Source: Sinanaerobacter chloroacetimidivorans
GTDB lineage: Bacteria; Bacillota; Clostridia; Peptostreptococcales; Anaerovoracaceae
Assembly: GCF_018128545.1 (NCBI RefSeq)
Contig: NZ_JAGSND010000015.1
Span: 1-64,000, forward strand
Reading direction: 5' to 3'
Length of the DNA stretch: 64,000 nucleotides
This document shows, one piece after another, positions 44,736 to 53,187 of the stretch. The notes beneath the pieces were generated by a model that saw only the letters and a program-made list of their open reading frames with translations, was not told where the DNA came from and did not search any database. Both the position numbers and the translations under genes were made by a program. Position 1 is the stretch's first letter, and every line of letters starts with the position of its first letter.

Positions 44736-46088
44736 ATGAAAAAGAGTATTCTCAATGTCCTGCTGGCCGCCTCTGTTATTTTTGGATTCGGTATATTGAA
44801 TCTTGTTCTGCCGGATAGGCCGACGGTATCCGAACTGGAAAACAGAAACCTGAAAGCGATGCCTGCTTTTACGAGGGAGAGATTTTTAGCCGGAGACTAT
44901 CTGAAAGAATTTGATTTGTTCTTTTCCGATGCTTTTATTTTCAGGGACCGCTTTATCACCATCGCCAATCGTGTAAAAGATCTCTACGGATTTAAGATGG
45001 GAGAATCTGTTGAAATCATCCAATACGCGGGAGCCAATGCAGCAGAAACAGCAGCTGGTGACTATCCGGATGCCGGTATCAATGTACCAAATGACGTAGA
45101 AGGTGCGGGGGCCGGGAGCAAGACGGAGACACCAGAAAGGGAGGCACCGGAAGGGGAGGTACCGGAAAAGGAAATACCGGAGTCGGAACTGACCGATAGC
45201 AGCAAAGAGGTGAACAGCCTTCGCGGAGGAATGCTGATTTACGGAGATCGAGCCATGGAGGTTTACAAATTTTCGGCAGCCGGTGCAGACAGTTATGCTC
45301 GGGCAATCAATTTATACCGTGATCTTTTGGACAGCAGCATCAATATTTACTCCCTGCTGGCACCTACCCAAATAGAATTTATTGAGGATGAGCGTTACAG
45401 AGAATTATCAGACTCCCAGAGAGATGGCATTGAATACGTGAATAACAGGCTTGCACCCGGAATCATACCCATCATGGCCTATGACGAGATAGAACAAAAC
45501 AAAGACAAATATCTGTATTTCAGATCCGACCATCACTGGACTGCACTCGGAGCCTATTATGCCTATCGAAGCTTTGCCAGAGCAGCCGGGCAGATTCCAA
45601 CAGAGCTGGACCAGTTCCGTACGGGTTATGCAGAGGGTTATTTGGGATCAACCTATTCGATTACCCTGAGTGAAAGGGTTGCCGCAAATCCTGATAAAAT
45701 CATTTACTATCTGCCCCCCGTTGATTACACCTATTATATCTGTTATTCAACCTATGAAGAGTGGGATCTTCTGGATTTGAAACAGGCAAAAAAACAAAAT
45801 AAATACCGGCTGTTTTTAAGCGGAGACCGACCTCTGGGTAAAATCGTCACGGGTTCCGAATCAGACAGGAAGATCCTTGTAATCAAGGATTCCTATGGAA
45901 ATGCCTTCGTGCCGTTCTTAATTCCCCATTATAAAGAAATTTATATCGTTGACCCAAGGCAGTTTGAGCAAAATATCCTTGAATTCATCGGGGAAAATCA
46001 GATCAATGACATTCTGTTTCTTAATTATGTGATGATCACCAACTTTACGGAGTTCCATAACCTGATGACGGGGCTGACACAAAAATAA
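44736..46088 (+). CDS. DHHW-family (AlgJ/AlgX-like) O-acetylation partner protein
   Basis: A 450-residue protein with an N-terminal membrane anchor (about 7-26) and an extracellular SGNH-like domain. The opening PTVSELENRNLKAMPAF is typical of the family, and the catalytic Asp-His pair is in FRSDHHWTALGAYYAY (near 266). IKDSYGNAFVPFL (near 386) carries the serine. A low-complexity insert of P-E-x-E repeats (about 131-150) is unusual and probably extends the chain as a spacer. With the MBOAT protein it should acetylate a cell-surface polymer. A promoter for the next gene starts inside its last codons. Confidence 0.85.
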   Translation: MKKSILNVLLAASVIFGFGILNLVLPDRPTVSELENRNLKAMPAFTRERFLAGDYLKEFDLFFSDAFIFRDRFITIANRVKDLYGFKMGESVEIIQYAGANAAETAAGDYPDAGINVPNDVEGAGAGSKTETPEREAPEGEVPEKEIPESELTDSSKEVNSLRGGMLIYGDRAMEVYKFSAAGADSYARAINLYRDLLDSSINIYSLLAPTQIEFIEDERYRELSDSQRDGIEYVNNRLAPGIIPIMAYDEIEQNKDKYLYFRSDHHWTALGAYYAYRSFARAAGQIPTELDQFRTGYAEGYLGSTYSITLSERVAANPDKIIYYLPPVDYTYYICYSTYEEWDLLDLKQAKKQNKYRLFLSGDRPLGKIVTGSESDRKILVIKDSYGNAFVPFLIPHYKEIYIVDPRQFEQNILEFIGENQINDILFLNYVMITNFTEFHNLMTGLTQK

Positions 46089-46102
46089 AAATTTGCTATA
46101 AT
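46074..46102 (+). promoter_or_regulatory. Promoter for the amidase gene
   Basis: CTGACA and a perfect TATAAT with a 17-base spacer; the -35 lies inside the end of the DHHW coding region. Confidence 0.7.
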
Positions 46103-46167
46103 GGTTGAATGAGGGGATGCGGAGATTGGGATATCAGAGATGAGATAAAGGCTAAAGGGGTAATAAC

Positions 46168-46899
46168 ATGTTAATCAGAAAGAGGTCCAACAAGGTTTAT
46201 GACATACGGGAAGCGTATACAAATGGTTCGATATCGGAGACAACAATCAGACGTATCAATAGAAGAAGGAAACAGCGAAAACAACGAATGATTTTCATAC
46301 TGATCACCGTACTCTTTCTCACGGTTGTCTTTGTACCGGTATTCTTTCACATGCAGGCCAATCGTCCGACGGCTCTTAGAGAAGGGGTAACGGTGGTAGA
46401 CTCCATACCGGTCATTACTGATTTTGTATCGGTAAACACAATGGAAAGGCCCGGAAAAGAAAGAAAAATCAAATATATCGTGATTCATGAAACCGGCAAT
46501 GCCGGGAGCAACGCAGACGCGGCTTCCCACAATAATTATCTGCATACCCAGGAAAACAGTCAGAAAAAGTCCTGGCATTACACCGTTGATGATAAAGAAA
46601 TTTATTACCATATCCCGGACAATGAAATCGCTTTCCATGCAGGAGACGGTTTAAAGAAAGACGGAGGCAATGCAAACGGAATCGGTATTGAGATGTGCAT
46701 CAACCCGGAGAACGATTATGAGCAGACACTGAAAAACACGGCGAAGCTGACTGCCATGCTGCTGAAAGCATACGATCTGGACATCAGTGCTGTAAAGACA
46801 CATCACGATTTTTCCGGGAAAAATTGCCCAAGCAATTTGCTGAATTCCGGAAGATGGGAGGAATTTTTGGATATGGTAAGACTCGAGCTGGAAACTTGA
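46168..46899 (+). CDS. N-acetylmuramoyl-L-alanine amidase (Amidase_2)
   Basis: A 243-residue protein with a basic N terminus, one membrane helix (about 47-65) and an extracellular Amidase_2 domain (about 105-240). Zinc ligands are apparent: the His of IVIHETGN near 110, the His of KTHHDFSGKNCP near 212 and the nearby Cys. HYTVDDKEIYYHIPDNEIAFHAG is the family core. It cleaves the bond between muramic acid and the stem peptide. The missing signal peptidase site suggests it stays membrane-anchored. It has its own promoter and is followed by a terminator. Confidence 0.9.
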   Translation: MLIRKRSNKVYDIREAYTNGSISETTIRRINRRRKQRKQRMIFILITVLFLTVVFVPVFFHMQANRPTALREGVTVVDSIPVITDFVSVNTMERPGKERKIKYIVIHETGNAGSNADAASHNNYLHTQENSQKKSWHYTVDDKEIYYHIPDNEIAFHAGDGLKKDGGNANGIGIEMCINPENDYEQTLKNTAKLTAMLLKAYDLDISAVKTHHDFSGKNCPSNLLNSGRWEEFLDMVRLELET

Positions 46900-46981
46900 G
46901 CACTGAGATCGGAGCGAATAGAGATCTTTGATTTCCTTATTCGCTCTATTCATCTGATCTGATCGGAAATATCCCTGGCGG

Positions 46982-47004
46982 AAGTGGCGAAGCCACTTTT
47001 TTTT
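46982..47004 (+). terminator. Terminator after the amidase gene
   Basis: Perfect 7-bp stem AAGTGGC / GCCACTT with a GAA loop and a T8 tail. A looser hairpin, GAGCGAATA / TATTCGCTC, precedes it at about 46913-46948. Confidence 0.85.
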
Positions 47005-47164
47005 ATTGAAATTTGTAATCATAAAGATATAAAAATTTATCATGAAATTATATATAATAGAATAAATTAGTAGAAACCTTTTCTAACTTTTTGGCGTCTA
47101 AAAGAGTACAAGCATTAAACAGTATCAACAATGTCAGGTCAGAATAGAAGGAGCTGGAATTTTC

Positions 47165-49159
47165 ATGTTAAAGAATTCGCAAAATGAGGGTTATATTGCC
47201 GGATTGGATGGACTCCGTGCTTTTGCCGTACTCGCCGTCTTTGTGTATCATTTTGGCTTCAGCTGGGCCAGAGGCGGTTTTCTGGGAGTGGATATTTTCT
47301 TTGTCCTTTCAGGTTATTTGATCACATCCATTATGCTGCCACATCAAGAGAATGAATTGAATATAAAACTACGCGAATTTTGGATCGGACGTATTCGACG
47401 CCTCCTTCCTGCTGCCTATGTGATGATTATTTCTACGTTTACCTGGGTGATGCTGTTTCGTCAGGATTTATTACATACCGTACAGGGCGATGCCATTTCG
47501 TCGATTTTTTATACAAGCAATTGGTGGTTTATTTTTCATAAGCTATCCTACTTTGATAGCTTCGGCTCCCTTTCTCCGTTAAAAAATCTCTGGTCTTTAG
47601 CGATAGAAGAACAGTTTTATTTGCTGTGGCCCATGATATTGGCGGCCGGCATAAAACTTTTGAAGAAACGGGGCAGGATGTCCGTACTCGTCTTGTTCTT
47701 AGCTTTCTGCTCTGCAGGGCTCATGGGGTTGCTGTTTGAGCCGGGAACCGACCCCAGCCGGGTCTATTATGGGACAGACACCCGGTCCTTTGAATTGCTG
47801 ATCGGTTGTTTTCTGGCGATTCTGTTTCCTATGAAAAAGCTTGCTGCGGTCTCTGTTTCCAATGGCCGAAGAAACCTGCTGAATCTGGCGGGCATAGCCG
47901 CTTTTACTATCTTTTTGCTTAGTGTCTATTTTGTGGATGAATACCAGCAGTTTCCTTATCGGGGCGGTCTGTTACTCTTTTGCTTCAATTCGGCACTGCT
48001 CATTGCCTGTGTCTGTCATTCCGGAAGTCTTCTGGGACGCCTTTTCTCATGGAAGCCTTTGCGCTGGATGGGGACAAGATCCTATGGAATTTATCTGTGG
48101 CATTATCCCGTAATCGTATTGAGCACTCCTGTTTATGAAATCGGGCATCCGGCTTATTGGCGGGTTACAGTACAGCTGCTTGTTACCTTTGCCATTGCGG
48201 AGCTTTCCTACCGCTTCATAGAAATGCCTGTCAGAAGATTGGGATTAAAAGGATATCTCAAAAATCTGTTAACCAGAGATACGATTGTATGGAAAGGACC
48301 TTTGGCCAGAAGAATTTCAACCACGTTGGCTTCCTTTATTATTTTGATTCTTGTTGTAGGGGTCACGGGGCTGGCATATAGCGATGTGCCTGCAAAAGAA
48401 GCCGGAGCATTTCCGGACGAAATGATCACAGGAAAGGCAACGGATTCCTCTATCCTTGCGGATACCGGCAAGGATTCTGATGAAAAGCAGGAAGAATCGG
48501 AAGGCGGGGACCATTCCGCAATTCAGGAGAATGATGCTGTTTATGAAAATGGTGAGGTCACCGTACCGGCCGAAGAGAAAGAAGGAAAAGATGACGGAGG
48601 CCTTGGAAAGCCATCCGGTATTCATTTCGGTACCAATGAAAATCGGAATTCCCCTTCCATCAATCAATATGAAGAAATATTGGCTATAGGCGATTCCGTT
48701 ATGATCGGCATTTCTTCCAGTTTGAATCAAAAATACAGCAATATCACCATAGACGGCAAGGTTGGAAGGCAAATGTCGCAAGCCGTTGAATTAGCCCCCG
48801 GATATGCGTCATTCAACGATCCCGATAAAGCTGTCATTATCGAGCTTGGAACAAATGGCTATTTTACAGAAGAACAGTTAAACAGCCTGCTGGAATCTTT
48901 TTCAGAATCACCTGTTTATCTGGTGAATATACGCGTGCCGCGACCCTGGGAATTCAAGGTCAACGAAGCCTTAGCGAAAAAAGCCATGGAAAAAGAAAAT
49001 ATAACATTAATCGACTGGTATTCGGAAGCGATCAATCACCCTGAATATTTCTCGCCGGATGGGGTGCACCTTCTGCCTAAAGGGGTGGAAGTTCTGACCT
49101 CCCTCATTGATCAGGCGCTAATCAGCAGCGGTTCGGCAGCAGAGCAATTGACAAAGTAG
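47165..49159 (+). CDS. OatA-like acyltransferase (AT3 membrane domain plus SGNH domain)
   Basis: A 664-residue protein. Residues 1-400 form an acyltransferase-3 domain with about eleven helices: GLDGLRAFAVLAVFVYHFGF with the catalytic His near 31, FFVLSGYLITSIML near 54, and IEEQFYLLWP near 150. A charged linker (about 420-500) leads to the extracellular SGNH hydrolase domain: nucleophile in AIGDSVMIG (near 514), GTNGY (near 561) and the Asp-His in SPDGVHLLPKG (near 632). OatA-type enzymes O-acetylate peptidoglycan or wall glycans and give lysozyme resistance. The gene stands alone, with a terminator after it. Confidence 0.9.
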   Translation: MLKNSQNEGYIAGLDGLRAFAVLAVFVYHFGFSWARGGFLGVDIFFVLSGYLITSIMLPHQENELNIKLREFWIGRIRRLLPAAYVMIISTFTWVMLFRQDLLHTVQGDAISSIFYTSNWWFIFHKLSYFDSFGSLSPLKNLWSLAIEEQFYLLWPMILAAGIKLLKKRGRMSVLVLFLAFCSAGLMGLLFEPGTDPSRVYYGTDTRSFELLIGCFLAILFPMKKLAAVSVSNGRRNLLNLAGIAAFTIFLLSVYFVDEYQQFPYRGGLLLFCFNSALLIACVCHSGSLLGRLFSWKPLRWMGTRSYGIYLWHYPVIVLSTPVYEIGHPAYWRVTVQLLVTFAIAELSYRFIEMPVRRLGLKGYLKNLLTRDTIVWKGPLARRISTTLASFIILILVVGVTGLAYSDVPAKEAGAFPDEMITGKATDSSILADTGKDSDEKQEESEGGDHSAIQENDAVYENGEVTVPAEEKEGKDDGGLGKPSGIHFGTNENRNSPSINQYEEILAIGDSVMIGISSSLNQKYSNITIDGKVGRQMSQAVELAPGYASFNDPDKAVIIELGTNGYFTEEQLNSLLESFSESPVYLVNIRVPRPWEFKVNEALAKKAMEKENITLIDWYSEAINHPEYFSPDGVHLLPKGVEVLTSLIDQALISSGSAAEQLTK

Positions 49160-49166
49160 GATTATT

Positions 49167-49205
49167 AGGAAATCAGTGTTACTTCCAAACTGGTTTCCTT
49201 TTTCT
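49167..49205 (+). terminator. Terminator after the OatA-like gene
   Basis: Stem AGGAAATCAGT / ACTGGTTTCCT (one mismatch), 11-base loop, T5-C-TT tail. Confidence 0.75.
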
Positions 49206-49334
49206 TATGGGGTCATTTCTGCCGTTTTTTTCTTTATTTATCCTTTCATTCATTTCATTTATTTTTACATTTTATTAATTACAAAAATGAAAATCCCTTT
49301 CCATTTTCTCTAATAGATAGAAAGGAATACAGGT

Positions 49335-49850
49335 ATGGAATTATCGGAAATGAAAAGAATCAGCAAAAAATCTTATATCTCCTTTATAACAGAATATAAA
49401 ACAACCATGTACCGGATCGCATTTGGATACCTGAGCGAGGAAGCAAAGGCACTGGATGCTGTGGATGAGGCTGTATATCTGGGATATCTGCATAGAAAAG
49501 AATTACGGGATCCAAACTTTCTTAAAACATGGCTTACCAGAATTCTGATCAATGAATGCTATCGGATTTTGCGGCGGAATAAGCGTGAAGTAACCATGGA
49601 AGAGCCACCGGAAAAAGCGGATTTTTTTACAGCCGAGGCTGCGCTCCCTTTAAAACAGGCCGTACAGGATTTGCCTGAGGACTTAAGAAAGGTCATTGTC
49701 CTTCGGTATTTCGGCGGTTATACCATCGCAGACACGGCTAAACTTTTAGAATTACCGGAAGGTACGGTGTCAACCCGCTCCAGAAAGGCATTGGGCATAT
49801 TGCGAGTTGCGCTTGATGAGGAGGAAGGAGGACTGGCAAATGGAAAATAA
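49335..49850 (+). CDS. ECF-type RNA polymerase sigma factor
   Basis: A 171-residue sigma-70 family protein with region 2 (about 15-85: YKTTMYRIAFGYL, then FLKTWLTRILINECY) and region 4 (about 110-160: LPEDLRKVIVLRYFGGYTIADTAKLLELPEGTVSTRSRKA). It resembles the SigV/RsiV-like clostridial group. The downstream gene encodes the likely anti-sigma factor and overlaps by 11 bases. The AT-rich upstream region 49206-49334 has no promoter that I can assign with confidence, so autoregulation cannot be shown. Confidence 0.88.
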   Translation: MELSEMKRISKKSYISFITEYKTTMYRIAFGYLSEEAKALDAVDEAVYLGYLHRKELRDPNFLKTWLTRILINECYRILRRNKREVTMEEPPEKADFFTAEAALPLKQAVQDLPEDLRKVIVLRYFGGYTIADTAKLLELPEGTVSTRSRKALGILRVALDEEEGGLANGK

Positions 49851-51228
49851 CAGAGAAGATTGGGAAGAATTTTTAGCAGAATCCTCTCAATATCCGGAAG
49901 GACTGTCAGAAGTAGAAAATAGAATTGGGAAGCGAATCGGAAAGCATACCAGGAAAAGGAGGGTATTTTACAGCACCTTGTCCGCTGTAGCTGCGGTATT
50001 TATCTTTGTGATACTGGTCAACACCAGTACGGCAGTTGCCGGCAGCATATCCGAGATCCCTCTGATCGGCAAACTTGCGGTGTTTGTAAAATTTGATAAA
50101 AGCTTAAGCAATGCTATCGAAAACGACTATGTACAGAAAGTTGACCTGAGTGCCTGGGATGGACAGGAACAATTACTGCTGCCTTATGTCATTGCGGATG
50201 AAAGAAATCTGGTGCTCTTTTTCCAGTTGCCTGAAGAATTGAAACTGGAAGCGGACGAATGGGTACAGATCAATCTGCTGGAGATGAGAGACGGAGTTTC
50301 CGGCGAAAGAATAGCAGGATTCAGTTGTATAACATCGTCTTTATCTGCAGAAGGAAGGAACGAAAATAATGGATTTATTCAACAGAGTTATCATTTTTCC
50401 GAAGGGACACTTCCCGAATTTGTAGAACTAAGCGTCAATTTGGAAGCAGAGGTTCCTGGGGACTCTCCGATTGGGGAATCTATGGGAGCGCCTTCCGAAA
50501 TGGAATCCAAACAAAGCTCGAAAAAAATTGGGACCTTTACTTTCCAATTGCATTTCGGCGAATTTGCCGAACCTATGGTTCATGAACTCCACAAAGATTA
50601 TATCATAGAGGGTCAAAGCCTAACTGTTGAAGAGATGAAGGTATACCCTACGGGGACTGAGGTATCCTTTACGTTCCCGGAAGAAAACACAGCCTGGATA
50701 AAAGGCTTGGAATTGTCTGTTGAGAAGGATAGGGAAATCTTTTTGAAAGGAAACAACGGACTAAGTGCCACAAGCGATGACATTCATATGAGCGTGTTTA
50801 TCGAATCGGATTATTTTGATCCTCCCGGCTCCCGGACACTGCTGATTCAGGCAATTCGGTTATTGGATAAACAAGAAGAATATGTTACGGTAGATATCAA
50901 TCATAAGACGATAACCCCGGCCATTCATGGGTCGATGTTAACAGAAGTAACGAAAAAACAGGGAACTGCATCTCTTACTTTTACAACAAGGGTTTCTGAA
51001 GATGATAATTTTGGGATGTTCAGTCCGGAGTATCAGGATGAAGAGGGCAACGTCTATGATCTTCAGGAGATGGGCTTTTCGAATATCGATTCCTTCATGG
51101 AAACGAGGGTTGTGCTGACACCTCCCGATAACGGAAAAGTGATTTTGCAAAGAACCCTTACACCTAAAATTGTTCTGGAAAAACCCATTCGAATCGACCT
51201 GCCTGTACAGCCTAAAATCGATTCATAA
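49840..51228 (+). CDS. DUF4179 membrane protein, likely anti-sigma factor
   Basis: A 462-residue protein. I start it at ATG 49840, where AAGGAGG lies 9 bases upstream; a start at 49807 would lack a site. The cytoplasmic N terminus (about 1-45) ends in a basic stretch before one membrane helix (about 50-68), followed by the DUF4179 signature VNTSTAVAGSISEIPLIGKLAVF (about 65-87) and a long extracellular beta-rich region. DUF4179 proteins are regularly encoded after ECF sigma factors and act as membrane anti-sigma factors. The overlap of 11 bases supports stoichiometric expression. The sensed signal is unknown. Confidence 0.85.
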   Translation: MENNREDWEEFLAESSQYPEGLSEVENRIGKRIGKHTRKRRVFYSTLSAVAAVFIFVILVNTSTAVAGSISEIPLIGKLAVFVKFDKSLSNAIENDYVQKVDLSAWDGQEQLLLPYVIADERNLVLFFQLPEELKLEADEWVQINLLEMRDGVSGERIAGFSCITSSLSAEGRNENNGFIQQSYHFSEGTLPEFVELSVNLEAEVPGDSPIGESMGAPSEMESKQSSKKIGTFTFQLHFGEFAEPMVHELHKDYIIEGQSLTVEEMKVYPTGTEVSFTFPEENTAWIKGLELSVEKDREIFLKGNNGLSATSDDIHMSVFIESDYFDPPGSRTLLIQAIRLLDKQEEYVTVDINHKTITPAIHGSMLTEVTKKQGTASLTFTTRVSEDDNFGMFSPEYQDEEGNVYDLQEMGFSNIDSFMETRVVLTPPDNGKVILQRTLTPKIVLEKPIRIDLPVQPKIDS

Positions 51229-51307
51229 AAGATTCACGGCATGATTCTGAAATCAGCAATTCAAGTCAAGAAAATTCTCTGCCGATGATCTTTTTCCCTC
51301 TTGGGAA

Positions 51308-51372
51308 AATGTAAAAAGTTCTTGACATTTATACGGAACCGAATTATTATAATGTCAAAAGTATTTTACATT
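51308..51372 (+). promoter_or_regulatory. Promoter flanked by two copies of a palindromic operator
   Basis: AATGT-N12-ACATT occurs at 51308-51329 and 51351-51372; the copies agree at 18 of 22 positions and start 43 bases apart. TTGACA (51322-51327) lies in the first copy, and TATTAT (51345-51350) precedes the second, with a 17-base spacer. This is the layout expected for autorepression by the XRE protein encoded downstream. Confidence 0.8.
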
Positions 51373-51390
51373 TCGAAGGGGGAATTTTAT

Positions 51391-51684
51391 ATGAAAAAAA
51401 TGGACGAAATGGAATTGAGTATTACGCTGCAGGCTATAAAATGGTCCTGGAGTTATATGATACTGATTCTTGCTCTATGGATGATCTATGAATTTGTCCA
51501 GGGCAACAGTATCAATATTCCGGTGTTGCTGTTGGTCAGTCAGAATATGGTCTTCTTTATTGCCCAGCAGATCCTGACACAACGGGCAGGTGACGATCGC
51601 GGAAGGACAAATTTATTGTTGTGGCTGGCTTGTACCGTCATTTTTTTAGCTGCCGGGGCTCTGCTTTTGTTCTTCTTCCGTTAG
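51391..51684 (+). CDS. Small membrane protein paired with XRE regulator
   Basis: A 97-residue protein with three membrane helices (about 16-34, 41-60 and 73-96) and an N terminus MKKMDEMELS. I use the ATG at 51391 because AAGGGGG lies before it and it follows the promoter; a longer frame upstream would contain the promoter itself. I do not recognise a named function. Small three-helix proteins of this kind are common next to short XRE regulators in Bacillota, where the pair may control its own expression. The regulator begins 10 bases downstream. Confidence 0.72.
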   Translation: MKKMDEMELSITLQAIKWSWSYMILILALWMIYEFVQGNSINIPVLLLVSQNMVFFIAQQILTQRAGDDRGRTNLLLWLACTVIFLAAGALLLFFFR

Positions 51685-51694
51685 GTGAATCTGT

Positions 51695-51889
51695 ATGAAA
51701 AACAAGATCAGGGAACTGCGTAAGGAAAGAGGATTACGCCAGGAGGACATGGCCGCTGCGTTAGGAGTAACACGCCAAACCATCAATGCCATTGAAAATG
51801 ATAAATATAATCCAACGCTTGAGCTTGCCATGAAACTTGCCAGGCTGCTTGAAAGGCCCGTTGAAGAAATATTCCAATTACCGGATTGA
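51695..51889 (+). CDS. Short XRE-family HTH regulator
   Basis: A 64-residue helix-turn-helix protein close to the minimal DNA-binding unit: IRELRKERGLRQEDMAAALG, VTRQTINAIENDKYNPTLELA, LLERPVEEIFQ. It belongs to the Cro/C1-type YozG-like group, which acts as dimers. Its operator is probably the duplicated AATGT-N12-ACATT palindrome around the operon promoter. AGGTGA lies before the ATG. It is co-transcribed with the small membrane protein. Confidence 0.88.
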   Translation: MKNKIRELRKERGLRQEDMAAALGVTRQTINAIENDKYNPTLELAMKLARLLERPVEEIFQLPD

Positions 51890-51978
51890 AATATCTCATT
51901 TGACGGATGGTGGATGAAAGCGAAAAAAGACAAACCTGAAATTTAATGCAGATTTTCGAGAATTGCTAAAAGGGAACG

Positions 51979-52027
51979 AGACAAACCTGATTGACGCTGA
52001 AAAGCGCGTAGGGTTTGTCTTTTTGTT
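51979..52027 (+). terminator. Terminator after the XRE regulator gene
   Basis: Stem AGACAAACC / GGGTTTGTCT with an inner GCGCTT-like hairpin and a TTTTTGTTT tail. The 334-base region 51890-52223 also holds a palindrome and the promoter of the SorC operon. Confidence 0.8.
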
Positions 52028-52114
52028 TCTACGAAGATATACCGTGTGAGCATCCGGCAGGCATACAAGGTGTGAGAAATCAACCCGCCATCAAGGGGGT
52101 TGCTGGTTGAAATT

Positions 52115-52128
52115 AATTTCCGGAAATT
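52115..52128 (+). promoter_or_regulatory. 14-bp perfect palindrome upstream of the SorC operon
   Basis: AATTTCCGGAAATT, uninterrupted, 16 bases upstream of the -35. Its position suits a second regulator or a catabolite-type activator; there is no match to a site that I can name. Confidence 0.45.
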
Positions 52129-52143
52129 CAAAGCAGAAATATA

Positions 52144-52204
52144 TTTACTGTGGCACATTTTGGTGATACTATTGAGTTGAACAAAAATTATACCATTGAA
52201 CAAA
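52144..52204 (+). promoter_or_regulatory. Promoter and direct-repeat operator of the SorC-Rbs operon
   Basis: TTTACT (52144) and TACTAT (52167) have a 17-base spacer. Two TTGAACAAA repeats follow at 52177-52185 and 52196-52204, 19 bases apart, at and after the likely start point. The sequence TTGAACAAAA resembles the operator reported for Bacillus subtilis DeoR, a SorC-family protein, which suggests autoregulation by the first gene. Confidence 0.7.
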
Positions 52205-52223
52205 TGTCCGAACGGAGGTACTC

Positions 52224-53165
52224 ATGGCAATTACAGATAATATGAGAATGACCCTGAAGGTTTGTCAGTTATATTATGAAGAAAATCTAAGCCAAAAGGA
52301 AATATCTTCTCAGATGGGCATTTCCCGTCCCCAGATCAGCCGGATCCTTTCCAACGCACGGGAGAACAATGTCGTTACAATTAAGATCAACAATCCGTTT
52401 CTGGATGAGACAAGGCTGGAGAAGATTCTGATGGAACGATATGGACTCAAGGATGCACTGGTACTGAATACCGGAAAGACAGGGGAACAGGAAAATGATC
52501 TCGATGAATTCGGACGCATGGCTGCGGAATGCATCGATGCCTATATCATGGACCACAACCGGGTCGGTGTTATGAGCGGACAAACCATAAGCAGTCTGGT
52601 CTGGGCCATCAAACATTTAAACAGGCGAGGCCTGGAATTTGTATCTCTGGTGGGCGGTATGGGATCCACAAGCGTAAATTGGCATGCTAATGCCATTGCC
52701 CAGCGGTTTTCCGAGTGCTCCGGCGGCAGCTGCTATATCCTGAATGCGCCTATTATCGTACAAAGCAGGCAATCCAGAGATATTCTCATTCAGGAACCGG
52801 AAATTGCTTCTGTGTTACAGAAGGGAGCCGCCTGTGATGTGGTCATCGTAGGGATAGGACAGATTAACATGGATGCCACTAACGTAAAGGCAGGAACCCT
52901 GGATAATGAGGACATACAGCGGCTGAAAGATGCAAAAGCGGTAGCTTCGGTCTGTACCTCCTACTTGGACGCACAGGGAAACATTATCAATACGGAACTG
53001 AATGAACGAACCATCGGGCTGACTCTGGATCAACTGAAAAAATCCAGGACCATAGCCCTGGCAGCCGGAAGAAGCAAGGTAGAATCCATTAGAGCGGCAT
53101 TGTCGAGCGGGTATCTTGATGTTTTTATCACCGATTTGGATACGGCTCGTGTAATAGCAGAATAA
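52224..53165 (+). CDS. SorC/DeoR(Bs)-family sugar-responsive transcriptional regulator
   Basis: A 313-residue regulator. The N-terminal helix-turn-helix reads YYEENLSQKEISSQMGISR followed by PQISRILSNAREN (about 15-45). The sugar-phosphate-binding domain (about 55-313) has the SorC signatures VGVMSGQTIS near 112, FVSLVGGMG near 137 and a closing ALAAGRSKVESIRAAL near 275. These proteins sense a phosphorylated sugar made by the kinase of their own operon; LsrR is a member. It heads a six-gene unit and starts behind CGGAGGT. TTGAACAAA repeats at the promoter are its likely target. Confidence 0.9.
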   Translation: MAITDNMRMTLKVCQLYYEENLSQKEISSQMGISRPQISRILSNARENNVVTIKINNPFLDETRLEKILMERYGLKDALVLNTGKTGEQENDLDEFGRMAAECIDAYIMDHNRVGVMSGQTISSLVWAIKHLNRRGLEFVSLVGGMGSTSVNWHANAIAQRFSECSGGSCYILNAPIIVQSRQSRDILIQEPEIASVLQKGAACDVVIVGIGQINMDATNVKAGTLDNEDIQRLKDAKAVASVCTSYLDAQGNIINTELNERTIGLTLDQLKKSRTIALAAGRSKVESIRAALSSGYLDVFITDLDTARVIAE

Positions 53166-53187
53166 ATCATTGAATGAGGAGGAAAAA

